DNA of 64,000 nt from Membranipora membranacea (GCA_914767715.1 OU612068.1:9360001-9424000); one strand, 5' to 3'; numbered from the stretch's first letter, positions 1 through 12,040 are shown. Notes: generated by a model not told the origin, from the letters alone. Translations and numbers: made by a program.

Positions 1-186
1 CAAAATTCACATTAAGATATGAGCAAGTTACATCTTGTTCTGCTTCTTTGTGCATAATATGGATTTAAGTTTAGTTAAGAGTGCAATGTTGAACTGCAGG
101 TCCCAAAACAAACACATTCCACTCGCCAAAATATTTTCAAATTGAAATTGATTTACAAGAGGTATCCATTTCCTTTTTTATCTCAC

Positions 187-2557
187 CTAGGATATCTGAG
201 TAGGCCTCGTTCATAGCACCAGACTGTTTCCAGTATTCAAGGTTTCCACCATGCCATTGAGTGACAGCATGTCCGATCTCATGGCATACTATGTCAAGAC
301 TTATCAGCGGGTAGAAGATACTTTTACTATAAAAAAAATGATTGACGTAAATGTTAGTTGCTGTTACGATGAAATTCCATATTTTAACAATTTGCAGCTC
401 AAGATGTGACAATGTTAATGAAGTCATAATTATTACGTTGTAATTTCCACACTATTATGTTGAAAGTGCAACTTACCCGTCTCCAAAATAGAAGGCCGAT
501 CCTTCAAAGAAAGCGTTCTCATACATATAGTCATAGTGTACATAGAAAGTCAGGTAAGAAGTAGAGGTTTTATATGGTTGTACTGAATCTCCCATCAGTT
601 CATTCCACAGATCTACAAACTGAGTGGCGTATAAGAAGACTTCATTTCTGGGGCTGTAAGCTCCAGTCCAACTGAGTAAATCCCAATCTTCATTATCTGC
701 TTTCTCACACTGAAATCTGGAGGTCGCCTGATCTGTTACTCTCTTCTTATTCCAGATATCAACCACCTGTAGAAGTCAGAGAGGGTAAACCTTTAGTGTT
801 GTCATTATGCAAGGGGAGGGGCTGGATTTAGGATACTTGTCACTCACAAGCATTCATGTGGGTATTGTACTCTGACAAAGCTGAGGATGAGCAAGATGTG
901 TCCAAGAAGTTTTAATGAATAAGTAACTAAAATCATACCTCAACTCTTCTCTCAGCATCTCTGTGTTTACAGCTGTATCTGCCTGTTTTCTCGACATCCA
1001 TATCCACAAACTCTTTACCAGTTTTCTCGTTACCAACTATGGCTCTAATACTGTCATGCTGCAAACCGTCCCAGGTTTTTACAACTTCTCCAGTATGGGC
1101 ATCTACTAGACCTGCAAAACAAAAAAGCTGTAAACAAAATTCTCTTTTTGGTCTAAATACACTTAAACTTGTGCATCGGAGATTTTTGTACAGGCACCTT
1201 CTAAAAAAATAGACCAGAGTTCATATCCTTGCCACATCGGAGTGACAAGTTATGTTGGTGTTGCTGACTCATGCAAAAAGGGAACACAATTCCTCCACCC
1301 AGGAAAACTACCAATGTGTTTTTAATTTGAGTATAGTTATTGTATATATCATACCGTTTATATAGGCAGGGATAACTCCATCAGCATCTCTGTGAGCTCC
1401 TGGTTTGCTCCAGTCAATAAAATAAGCAATTTTATATACGAGCTTGTCCCATCCGTCGCCCTAAAAAGTGTAAATATAATATCATCAGATCTGCTGTTCA
1501 GTTTCACTATTATTATGATTTACCATTCAAAACAAAGAATGTGGAGGAGCACCACATGGACAGCAGATAGGAGATGCTCTTTTGATTAATGCGGGAGAGT
1601 TTTATATTCGCTCTTCAACCGGCATTATCATCACAATAGAATATCGATATCACTTACAGTATGAAGGACCTGTAACTCAGGGTCATCCAGTCTAACCTCC
1701 ACCTCTTCTACTGTTCTTGCGTGATTCCATTGAGCTCTAAGCGTTTGTACGGCTTCTTCTTCAGATATCTCTGGGCGTGTATCAACGAGTCCAACTGAGC
1801 GTGAGGCAAATCCCTGTACTTTCTTAATCACTCCTGTAGACATAAAGAAGCAGCACATGAAACCATGAGGGCTTTAAATGGTTACTCCAGTTTGGTATAT
1901 CAATATATGACCATTGACCAATGTACTCTGATTGGCTAAATGATATAGGCAACACATGTGAACTTGTGAATGATGACTCTGTTTGAAAAAGATTGTCACT
2001 TAAATTGTAATGATAGTTTTTTTTTCTGAAGACCATGTGATAGAAATAGAAAAGAAATCTGAAGAGTTACCTTTTTCATCTCCGTGAGTTGTGAGTACGG
2101 AGCCATAAACAGGGATGCCATCCACAGTCTGCGTCCATTTTGTGACGTTACCCTTAGTTAAAAGTTTCTTAAAAGAGCTTCTACTGTCTCTGCTAACTCC
2201 AACAAGGAAATCTGGTGTATCTGAGAGAGTACTGACTGTTTGTAGAGGTAAGAACGTCCCCTGACCACTCACTGAAAAACAAACAATGATAATGGTTAAA
2301 TTAGATCAACCCTAAAGTTGATACAATCAGTACCTTTATCAGTAAAACTCTGATGCTGTTTTCAAGTTATTTTTGATGTGAAATACTGAAAATTTAAAAT
2401 TCAGTCCTGTAGCAGCGTGGAATTTTTATGATTTATTCATTTCATATCTCTTAAATGATTGGAAAATATCTGGAAACAAAAGATGATGATCATTTATGTT
2501 GTACTTACCGCAAACTACAAGCGCCAGAAGGGCTCCCAAAGCAAGATATGTATTCAT
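187..2557 (-). CDS. M4 (thermolysin-like) metallopeptidase, copy A; 3' end outside window
   Basis: Secreted zinc endopeptidase precursor. Exons (minus): 2557-2509, 2271-2071, 1833-1658, 1460-1355, 1111-939, 766-477, 326-187. All have GT-AG borders and their lengths and phases equal those of copy B. The start ATG opens a signal peptide (MNTYLALGALLALVVC). Next come an FTP-type propeptide (KWTQTVDGIPVYGS), a PepSY-like segment, and the catalytic core with HEIGH (zinc ligands and catalytic Glu) and GAMNEAYSD (third zinc ligand). The two last exons, with the active-site His of the DVDVH motif and the Cys-rich tail, fall beyond base 1; the sequence at 1-20 already matches the end of copy B intron 7. 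Protein sequence is nearly identical to copy B. M4 peptidases are mainly bacterial, archaeal and fungal, so this is an uncommon family for an animal. The family call is very secure; the in vivo substrate is unknown. Confidence 0.93.
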
Positions 2558-2648
2558 ATCTGTCTCTCTTTAATGTTTGTGATTCTTCACTTTATGTTGT
2601 CAAGTTGAATATTCGAGGTTGAATGACAAACATTCTATCCATCCATCA

Positions 2649-2655
2649 TTTTATA
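2649..2655 (-). promoter_or_regulatory. TATA box of M4 copy A
   Basis: TATAAAA on the minus strand, 98 bases upstream of the copy A ATG measured from its first base. The surrounding bases (ATGGATGGATAGAATGTTTG downstream of it, and a GGTTAAGGAACAAAAAAC block upstream) recur at the same places before copy B, which supports a conserved core promoter. Confidence 0.7.
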
Positions 2656-5086
2656 CCTAGCTTGTTGCCTGTTTTTTGTTCCTTAACCTGTAATCTTAAA
2701 TATATTTGAAACAAGGATGTGGATACGTCTCAAACATTGTTATCTTACTGATGTGGAACTCAAGCTCATAAACAAATAAACAGGACTTTTCTTTAAAATT
2801 TTGCAATAGGTGTACATAGAGTAAGTTGGAACTTGTACCATTACAGTTATCATGAAATAAATTTGCTGATCGTATTATTCTCTTCCTGATTATTTTTTAA
2901 CAATATCAACTTAAACAATTTGCTGGTATACTATAACTATACATCCTATTTACAAGTACACACAGACATCTCAGTTGCAAAACTCTAGGGTGAATTGCAT
3001 GTACAGATAAACCGAATTGCTAAAATAAACTGGCAACACATTGTCTCAGTTACAATCACCTGATCTGGCCAGTATGTTGTTGTTTGTTATAGTTCCTCAT
3101 TTCTTGCAACAAAAAAGATTTATATGCAGAGAATAAATAAGTACTCCAGCAACAAGTATTGTGCAACTGTGTCACTGTCCTGGTGAATTTAGCAATAATT
3201 GTTGTTCTTTCAAAGGGTTTTTTTCCATGGTTGTTTATTTTTGGAAATAAGTTCAACAAAAAAGCAGACCACCCATTCCCAGCCAGATTTCCAAAAGGTT
3301 TAGAAAATAATACGCAGCAGTATACCTCATACCCATTGTCAGTCAAACTTTGGACACATAATTATATATTTGCTAACACATGTATGTATATGATCCTTAC
3401 AGTATGGAGTAATTTACTCATTCAATAATTTAGGAAACCTAACAATCTAGCTCACTACTTTTATTATAACAAAAATTATTACAGGGGACTTGATGTAAGG
3501 AAAAGTGTTAACAAGGTCATGTTTTATCGACTCAACCGGCTATTTCACCAGGTATGTGGAGAGCGAGCAGCGACAGTAACTCATGTAGGAGGTATATTTT
3601 AGGACACGTATGGGTTAGATTCTAGCAGTCATATCAGTTATCAAAATCCTGTGATGATCATTACGGATATGTAGATAACGAATCAGGCTACCTGCATATA
3701 TCGCCATAATTACCCCATGCTCAGGGACTCGTAAGTTTCTCCCTTACTTGTAGTCAGACCAAGAAATTACTTTAAGATCATTTTTGGCATCGTGTTTGAC
3801 TGACTGACAGTGGACACCTGATGTCACCTGCTATGGCACCATTACGGTAGTTATATTACACCTCTGGGATAATAATCACTGAAAATGGCAAGAAGATTAA
3901 AATGTAAATGACACAAGAAACTGCTTGCATTTTAAAATTGCAAAAGTTTTGATGCTGCCACAGGAGACACAATTAAACTCCTGGCATCTTTGACAGGTTT
4001 TGATGTCTTTTTCGGCCCAGATGGATATCAAGATAAGCGAAAGCAATAAGGTAGTTCATCATAAGTGACACAATATACATGGCACTTAAATAAAATTGAA
4101 AATATTCATTCTTCCAAATACTATTTTTCGCAAATAATATGATAATTTTTTTTCTGTCAATCTAATTTTAATGTATCTTTTTCTTTTGAGGGCTAATTTT
4201 TTAAAACATTCTTTCATAATGAAAATTATGTCAATAAAGAATTTAAAAAAAAGTATATATTTATAAATATAATTACCTATATAAATAAATTTAAGTATGC
4301 ATACTCATTTATATGTTCATAGTTGAGACTAATGGTGAGGTGTTGAGATGCCCAAGTGGTTTGTTTACTGCAATAACACAACTTTGAGTCATCAGACAGA
4401 AACATGATACTTTGCCAAGGTACAAGGAAGTTGCTAACACATTATCAAGATCATCCCAGTGGCTAAAAAGGGAAAGACCCAACTACAGATGTATCAAAAA
4501 TTCATAGAATATTACAGTTTTCAAAAAATATATTAGTCATGGTAGAAGCGAACCAAAAATCATTATCTCCTTACTCAGACTTGGTGTATCATATAATTTT
4601 TTCTTCAGCAGATACCCAAACAACAAACCCTGCCAGATCAGGTGATTGATACTGAATCAAATTTAGGATTTCCATGAACTTTCAAAATCTGTTGCGTAAA
4701 CATATTGCAACCAACCATGAAAATCCCATGAGGCGGGTATCAACTGGGTACAGAATCTATCCGGTTAAGGTTTGCACGAAACTAACTCACTTTTGCAATT
4801 GTTGTTTATTTGATCTTCGTTGTAAATAGGATATGACTTACGGGTATTATGGCAGATGATGATAGTTTGTTTATCAGGAAGTACATTATTTAATTGTAAC
4901 AGTACATGTTCCACCTTACTCTCTATATTCGCATCATGACAAAATTTCGACGAAAAGTACTGTTTATTTGTTTAATAGCCTGAATTCCACAGAAGTAAGA
5001 TAACAATGTTTGGGGCGATACCCGTCCCTCTTCCAGATTTATTAAGGAACTAGGGTTAAGGAACAAAAAACGGACAACAAGACAAG
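2656..5086. other. Intergenic region between head-to-head M4 copies A and B
   Basis: No gene seen. The outer 150 bases or so at each end are inverted copies of each other (promoter-proximal blocks such as AGTAAGATAACAATGTTT). Roughly 3940-4550 is related to 18200-18630 upstream of copy C, so this stretch was duplicated with the gene. The middle is AT-rich with only short chance ORFs. Confidence 0.6.
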
Positions 5087-5093
5087 TATAAAA
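5087..5093 (+). promoter_or_regulatory. TATA box of M4 copy B
   Basis: TATAAAA 98 bases before the copy B ATG, the same spacing as in copy A. Flanking sequence (AGGTGGATGGATAGAATG) is shared with copy A. The conserved GGAACAAAAAAC block lies about 25 bases upstream. Confidence 0.7.
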
Positions 5094-5184
5094 AGGTGGA
5101 TGGATAGAATGTTTGTCATTCAATCTCGAACATTCAACTTTAACACGTACAGAGAATAAAAATAAACTTTCTAGAGAGGTCACT

Positions 5185-8100
5185 ATGCATACATATCTCG
5201 CTTTAGGAGCCCTACTGGCACTTGGAGTTTGCGGTAAGTATATCATAATGATCATCATCATTATTTGTCTAACGTTATTTGAAATCTCATCACAACAAAT
5301 TAAGTTATCTCATGCTGCTTTCAGGATGAGTTGAGTGATCAGTAAAGTCAACAGCTTTTAATTTATATACAATCCCTAAAAACTTTGAATATCGAGAAGT
5401 TGAACCATGCCAATTTTTGTGTGTGATGGTTTTTTTCATGTTCATTTCTTACATTTTAGTGAGTGGTCAGGGGACATTCTTACCTCTACAAACAGTCAGT
5501 ACTCTCTCAGATACACCAGATTTCCTTGTTGGGGTTAGCAGAGACAGTAGAAGCTCTTTTAAGAAACTTTTAACTAAGGGTAACGTAACAAAATGGACGC
5601 AGACTGTTGACGGCATTCCTGTTTATGGCTCCGTACTCACAACTCACGGCGATGAAAAAGGTAATTACAATGTATTGCTAACATTTTATTTTTATTTCTT
5701 TCAAAAGATCTGCCAACAAAGGAATATTTAAACAAACTTTTTTTATCTCACCAATTAACCATTCAAATCCCTCATAATTTAACATGCAGCTTCTTCTTGT
5801 TTACAGGAGTGATAAAGAAAGTACAGGGGTTTGCCTCCCGCTCAGTTGGACTCGTTGACACACGCCCAGAGATTTCTGAAGAAGAAGCTGTACAAACACT
5901 AAGAGCCCAATGGAACCACGCAAGAACAGTAGAAGAGGTGGAGGTTAGACTGGATGACCCTGAGTTACAGGTTCTTCATACTGTAAGTGATAACGATATT
6001 CTTTCACATAGTTTTCGATCTGATTTTGATAGACAAGAGTCACATATTTACAACTTTCACCGCAGAGAGGGTCTTCTATCTGCTTGCCATGAACCCCTTC
6101 TTGCTCCTTTGTAACGATTGTTGACCCAACTATAATGAAACAACACTGCAATTCATGTTATCCTGTTTATGTTTTTTAGGGAGACGGATGGGACAAACTT
6201 GTCTATAAGATTGCTTATTTTATTGACTGGAGCAAACCAGGAGCTCACAGAGATGCTGATGGAATCATCCCTGCCTATATAAATGGTAAATTAATCACAA
6301 ATGAAAACCCTAGGCTTATTTTTTTGCTGACTGATGGAATTGTCTGTCTTTTGTACATGTTCCAGCAACTCCTTTAATGACTAGTAACTCCAAGTGATTT
6401 TGAGACAAACCTACCAATATAGCAAAACTTTTTATCTACTGTGACTACTGTGCCACTATTGATGTGACATCTTTTTGAGTGATTTTAAAACTTCCAGTTT
6501 GTTGATTTTGCAGGTTTGGTCGATGCCCATACTGGAGAAGTTGTGAAAACCTGGGATGGCTTGCAGCATGACAGTATTAGAGCCATTGTTGGTAACGAGA
6601 AGACTGGTAAAGAATTTGTGGATATGGATGTTGAGAAAACCGGCAGATACAGCTGTAAACACAGAGATGCTGAGAGGAGAGTTGAGGTATAATTTTAACT
6701 ACCCATTCATAAAAAATTCTTGGACACTTTTTGCTTGTTCACAGCTTTGTCTGAGTACAGTACCTACATTCATGCTTATAAGTGACGAGTATCCCAAACC
6801 CAGCCCTTCCCATAGCATATTGACAAAATTCAAGGTTTGTGTTTCTGAATTATACAGGTAGTTGATATTTGGAATAAGAAGAGAGTAACAGATCAGGCGA
6901 CCTCCAGATTTCAGTGTGAGAAAGCAGATAACGAAGATTGGGATTTGCTTAGTTGGACTGGAGCTTACAGTCCTAGAAATGAAGTCTTCTTATACGCCAC
7001 TCAGTTTGTTGATCTCTGGAATGAGCTGATGGGAGATTCAGTACAACCTTACAGAACCTCCACATCTTACTTGACCTTCTACGTACACTATGACTATATG
7101 TATGAGAACGCTTTTTTCGAAGGTTCCGCCTTCTACTTTGGAGACGGGTGAGTTGTAATAGGAAATACCATTAATATGACTTTATTTACTGCATTGCATG
7201 GCTACTATCATCTAACAGCTAGACCATGGCAATTTTGTCCGAATATTGAATTCCGTTTTTACAGCATTGTGATATGGAAACCAAATTTGATATCAATTAA
7301 TCTGTTTTGCAGTAAAAGTGTCTTCTACCCGCTGACCAGTCTTGATATTGTGTGCCATGAGATCGGACACGCTGTCACTCAGTGGCACGGAGGAAACCTT
7401 GAATACTGGAAACAGTCTGGTGCTATGAACGAGGCCTACTCTGATATTCTAGGTGAGATAAGAAAGGAAATTAAAACTTGTGAAGAGCAAATTCAATTTG
7501 AAATGATCTGGTGTATGATCTGGTGTATGTGGCTCGGTTGACTTACATCTGCCCAGCACCCTTTACATCTGTTCAATATTATAAACAAAAATGGAAAAGA
7601 AAGTCTAACATACCCATGCTGTAATGTGAATTTTGTAGGAGAGACTTGTGACATGCACTTCAAGAAGAGAAAAGATTTCCTGATCGGTGAAGATATCATG
7701 AGACCAGGAAACTTTCTGGGTCAGTACATGAGAAACATGTGTGATCCTAAAGCTGCCGGACATATCGACCACATGGATCAGTATAACGATGATGTAGATG
7801 TTCACTCAACATCTGGTGTTTATAACAAGGCCTGGTGCACTCTGGTCAAAACTGCTGGATGGACCTATGTCAAGGCTTTCGAGGTGAGAAACAAGCAGCC
7901 TTCACCCAAATTATTTCCAAAATTAGACATACCATTTGTTTTCACTGCATTTCTTCGTATTTTGGTGTAGCCATCGGACACTGACGCAACAGCGCACAAC
8001 TCCAATTTTCCAAAGATGTCTGTATTTTAAATCCAATTAATTTTTGTTTTAGGTGTTCACTGATGCTAACCTGTTATACTGGAACCCTACCAGCACAATG

Positions 8101-8208
8101 CATTGTGGAGCTTGTGGAGTAGAGACAGCAGCTGAGGACAGAGGTTATAGTAAAGCTAATGTCACCGCTGCCTTTGATGTCGTCGGTGTCAGCTGTGGAA
8201 AATGTTAG
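5185..8208 (+). CDS. M4 (thermolysin-like) metallopeptidase, copy B; complete
   Basis: Complete nine-exon gene, 511 aa: 5185-5233, 5460-5660, 5807-5982, 6180-6285, 6514-6686, 6858-7147, 7313-7452, 7639-7883, 8053-8208 (TAG). Phases close throughout. Signal peptide is about residues 1-16, FTP propeptide about 25-90, PepSY-like region about 100-200, M4 catalytic region about 235-511. Visible active-site residues are H347-E348-I-G-H351, E372 in GAMNEAYSD, and H434 in DVDVHSTSG, matching thermolysin His142/Glu143/His146, Glu166 and His231. The C-terminus has the thermolysin-like AAFDVVGV followed by SCGKC. Many cysteines suggest disulfides in a secreted enzyme. Likely made as a zymogen and matured by propeptide cleavage. 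A possible ATTAAA polyadenylation signal lies at 8493-8498. Confidence 0.95.
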
Positions 8209-8560
8209 ACATCTACTGACACGGAATTCGTCCAAAGATAGTCAGAATAACTGATCACCGATTCTCCGAAATCTAGTCAAAGCAATCATTTCTCATCACT
8301 TTGATTTTAATGCCATTTACCAATTATCTCATTTTAATATATATTATATTTTTCAAAACTTCACTCATTGTTTCTAAAAAAACCTGTAAATATCTTAATA
8401 TGTTTCATAAAGTGCTATAACACAACCCAAATGAAAATATGTGATTTTTTGGTAGGCCTATTGGTGCCTAAAACCTCTTCATCTATATTTTAATTAAATA
8501 ATTCAATCATATATAAAGTACAGGGCAATCAACTACAAAGTTTTCATAACTTTGTTGTTT

Positions 8561-9047
8561 ACTGCAGCTGAGGATAGAGGTTATAGTAAAGCTGATGTCA
8601 TTGCTGCCTTTGATGTCGTCGGTGTGAGCTGTGGAAAATGTTAGACATCGATTAAATAGAATTTGATCAAAGAGAGTCATACTAACTGATCTCCAAATAA
8701 ACAGCCTACGTGCAAACCCACATGAGACATGTATATCAACCTTTTCACCAAAGCTTTTCCATAAAAACCTTGTCTGCACATTTAAATGACTTGTTTGGAA
8801 GGCTTAGCATAGCCAGTATAAGGATTCAAAGTAAACACTGATAAATCAGGGAGTTACAGACTCCTGTGATAAATAAATGCTCTTTTGCTGTTGACGTTGA
8901 TTTCATGTCTGGGAATAATAAATGTCTAATAGCTTTGATTACGATTAGGTTTGGCGTGCAGAAATACTCGGCATAGCACCAAGACACTGTGTTGCTAGGC
9001 AGAAAGTAACGTACCTACCAATAACATAAAATTGAATGGGCAAATTA
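8561..9047 (+). pseudogene. Orphan 3' end of an M4 gene (partial last exon plus downstream DNA)
   Basis: Starts inside the last-exon sequence at ACTGCAGCTGAGG, runs through the ...SCGKC end and TAG (8642-8644) and continues through the 3' flank. It matches 21387-21848 behind copy C almost base for base in its first 160 bases, whereas copy B's own last exon and 3'UTR just upstream are clearly more diverged. It has no upstream M4 exon of its own. It contains the AATAAA of copy C. Best read as the scar of a recombination or duplication event, not a working gene. A run of bases ending in CAG just before it looks like a splice acceptor, but the phase does not fit exon 8. Confidence 0.8.
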
Positions 9048-9433
9048 CCCACAGATAAAAAGTCTACCCCTGGGTATCATAGATAGTGGAATGTAGTTCA
9101 GCAAATTTTGACTACTATAACAATGACTAGTGGCAGTGGTAACAATTACAATTACAGACCAGCTGTCTGTCTAATGTATACAAACTTAATTTACTTGGCT
9201 GGATCTCATTGAGAATGTGCCTAAACTAATCGTCTTATTCTAAACTCTACCAAATGATGTTATCACAGAGTAAGGATATACAGAGAGGACACTTCAATGA
9301 TAGTTATAGTGCCTGTGGTTTTTGATTCACTGGGGGAAAATTGTGACAGCTGGATGCCAAAAACTCATTATCTCTATATGTTATAATGGCATTTTTCTTG
9401 CAGACATCCCTACCTTTGATTGGCCATAATTCC
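9048..9433. other. Intergenic, nothing recognised
   Basis: No ORF, RNA gene or repeat that I can support. AT-rich unique-looking sequence between the orphan M4 end and the foldback unit. Confidence 0.5.
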
Positions 9434-9969
9434 TTCTGTATTTATCCTAAAAACTGATTTCCAACTTTGTTGGCATGTCCAACCTTCAAGCTATACACCA
9501 TATTATTGTCATTTTTTGCCCGGATTCATAGGCTAAGAGTAATCCAGGTTTTTAAAATGAGTTTTTTCATATAGATTTATATGTGACAATTGATAAACGG
9601 CTGGTCATCAAAATTAGAAAATGTCCGTGCATTGACCTAAGCCCCATGTAAATCTATATCAAAGATTATAAATACTTTAGTCATTGTCTATAATATGATA
9701 AAACTCATTTTAAAAACCTGGATTACTCATACTCATAGCGGTTAGCGGGCTTGCTATTCACTGCCAGGCGATTAGTGCCGCAAGAGTTGTGGGTTCGAAT
9801 TCCATTGGGGGAGCTTTCAAGGTTGATTGCTCCAGCCCCCAGCACCCTCGGGTGTATACCTCCTCCATAGTCTATGTATCCTAGCAAAAAATGACAATAA
9901 TATGGTGTATAGCTTGAAGATTGGACATTTCAGAAAAGTTGGAAATCAGTCTTTAGGATAAATACAGAA
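9434..9969. repeat. Nested foldback (inverted-repeat) unit
   Basis: Outer arms 9434-9519 and 9884-9969 are imperfect reverse complements (about 86 bases; TTCTGTATTTATCCTAAA at the tip). Inside is a second pair, 9537-9565 and 9700-9728, which is a perfect 29-base inverted repeat (GAGTAATCCAGG at its start). A further shorter pair around an ATAGATTTATATG/CATGTAAATCTATA core lies within. The right half of the outer loop carries a tRNA-like SINE (9731-9880). The structure is a non-autonomous element of MITE/foldback type. No transposase is encoded. Confidence 0.75.
9731..9880 (+). mobile_element. tRNA-derived SINE (family 1)
   Basis: An A-box-like TAGCGGTTAGCGGGC near 9737 and a B-box GGTTCGAATTCC at 9792-9803 are spaced as in a tRNA with a long variable arm, followed by a non-tRNA tail. 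The tRNA part is too degenerate to be a gene. It sits in the loop of the foldback unit. Confidence 0.6.
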
Positions 9970-9990
9970 TGAATCATAACTATAACTGCC

Positions 9991-10340
9991 GGATAGGATA
10001 GGATAGGATAGGATAGGATAGGATAGGATAGGATAGGATAGGATAGGATAGGATAGGATAGGATAGGATAGGATAGGATAGGATAGGATAGGATAGGATA
10101 GGATAGGATAGGATAGGATAGGATAGGATAGGATAGGATAGGATAGGATAGGATAGGATAGGATAGGATAGGATAGGATAGGATAGGATAGGATAGGATA
10201 GGATAGGATAGGATAGGATAGGATAGGATAGGATAGGATAGGATAGGATAGGATAGGATAGGATAGGATAGGATAGGATAGGATAGGATAGGATAGGATA
10301 GGATAGGATAGGATAGGATAGGATAGGATAGGATAGGATA
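9991..10340. repeat. (GGATA)70 perfect pentanucleotide tract
   Basis: 350 bases of GGATA with no interruption that I can find, 70 units. It starts 21 bases after the end of the outer foldback arm. The tract is free of stops in every frame on the minus strand, giving spurious ILSYP-repeat ORFs. Confidence 0.95.
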
Positions 10341-11211
10341 ATGAAGTGTCACTGTGAACAAATTTCTATATTCATCAATACAGCTATTATCGTTCATGCG
10401 GGTAAGGGCATACTGAAACATTACCCTATGAGACCAGATGACCCTATAACCACCAAACATTTACAACCAAGAGCTTAGTGAAGTTTTATTTGCTTAGTTC
10501 GCTGTTATGAGGTCCAGTTTTCAACCGATTATAACAAAATGGATTTAGTTAAAGTTTTTTTACATAACAATATTTTGTGTAACACTTACAAAAATTTGGT
10601 AAAATAGTAGCTATCTCATAATAAAACAACAAAAAATCAAACATTATAAGAGCTTCAGCGGCTCGGGTGGTGCCTTGGCCACTGGCGGGAGTCTTTCAAG
10701 GTCCCCCAGACCAACCCAGCATGCAAGGTGATGCACCACCAGATATAGAGCCCAGCCAACTTGTCATATATGGAACACAGATGCCGCTTAATGGTGATCA
10801 ATACATGATTACAACAAATGTAAGTAGACTGAGGATAGTAGTATTCAACTTACCAAATTATCTCTGTCTTCAGTAAGAGGAATCATCTGCTCTTTGTCTA
10901 TTGATGCTCTCTGACAGGACCAGTAGGAGGTGGGTATAGTCTCTATCTCTACCAGATAACTGACCAGCTGACTGACCAGATGACTGATCCGTATGTTTGC
11001 GAGGGCAGGAGCTCGTGAGAGTTATATGATCTGTTTGAAACAAATGTGCTTACTGTATCTGCGTCAGACATGCTGCTTACTCTACTCATTGGTGGTCGGT
11101 CAGCAATCGATAGTAGCGGTGTTTCTCCGTTAGAAAAAGGCATCCCGAGTATTGAATACGGGCTCAGTAATATTTTGTAAGTTGGCATTATGTTATTCTC
11201 ACTCTTGTACA
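10341..11211. other. Intergenic; no confident gene
   Basis: Mostly unassigned. At 10667-10816 the plus strand has a protein-like open stretch that runs into a good donor (ACAAAT|GTAAGT at 10817), but no partner exon was found. On the minus strand, around 11050-11130, there is a serine-rich open stretch, also unpaired. Confidence 0.4.
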
Positions 11212-11297
11212 CAGTGGACAAACCCTATTTTCAGTCTTGTTCTACAAGCACCTGGTTAGGGTGAACAGTGGGTTAGTACCAAGTCACGTGGAGATCA
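11212..11297 (-). mobile_element. tRNA-SINE family 2, 3' fragment
   Basis: ACAGTGGAC...TTGTTCTACAAGCACCTGGTTAGG matches the 3' part of the SINE at 11876-12040 with many substitutions, in the same orientation. It lacks the tRNA-like head. Confidence 0.6.
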
Positions 11298-11875
11298 TAA
11301 CAATCTAGACCGATTTGGAGATTTCATATCTTGTTTGATAGCTAATCGAACACTGATTCTGAAATTATTGGTTTCAGCATGACGTCATGTCATGGTGTTG
11401 CGCTCTTTTTGATAAAAGCAAGATAATAGAATAGTCTATGAGGAGGATTTTTTAGGACAATGTCGTGCAGATACAATGATTCATATCATACTTTCAACGG
11501 AATATTGTTAACAACACATCTCTGAAGCACCCTTGAAGGGCAAGTTCTGGATCCTGTGGCATTGTGCACCAGAGGAAAAAAATCATCTTTTATGCATTGG
11601 TTATTTGCTCATTTAGGTCGCTTTGGTTCAATGAATGAGGATCCAATGTGATGCAAACCACATGCAGAAAAGATGGCTTACTTACTGCAGGAAGACCCTA
11701 TGCTACATGTCATGACATATAAATAACATCGGTATCGGTTATATTGAGAGTTGCCCTCGTTGTTAAATACTTTTTTATTATAACATGTCATTACCAGCTC
11801 AATAGGCCTTTTGGGGAAATATTAGAGGAGATAGGAGCTGTTTGGTGATATTCATGTATTGGTAGGGATGTATAT

Positions 11876-12040
11876 ATAGTGGGAACACAGTGGACCTCCC
11901 GTATTTTTAGTCCCGTTCCACAAGGACCTGACTAGGATGAATGGCTTGCGGGTACCAAATCGCAATTGACCGCCGGCGCCAGGAATTGAACTCGCACCTC
12001 AAAGATTGCAAGTCCGTACCCTTAACCATTGGACCACTCC
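11876..12040 (-). mobile_element. tRNA-derived SINE (family 2), near full length
   Basis: On the minus strand it begins GGAGTGGTCCAATGGTTAAG (A-box region). B-box GAGTTCAATTCC lies at 11993-11982, then a body of about 100 bases. The tRNA-like part resembles a tRNA-Cys-type sequence (TTGCAAT in the anticodon region). A second, older 3' fragment lies at 11212-11297. Confidence 0.7.

Noticed and set aside
137-186. Coding extension of M4 copy A past 187
   Set aside because: Bases continue in frame for a short way, but GTGAGA at the exon 7 end is the donor shared by all three copies.
8561-8644. Alternative last exon of M4 copy B
   Set aside because: The acceptor-like CAG would join exon 8 out of phase with the AEDRGY frame.
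9930-10460. 176-aa ORF of ILSYP repeats
   Set aside because: It is only the GGATA tract read on the minus strand; codon content is fixed by the repeat.
10667-10816. Protein-like open stretch ending at a GTAAGT donor
   Set aside because: No partner exon, start context or recognisable domain; kept only as a note in the intergenic entry.
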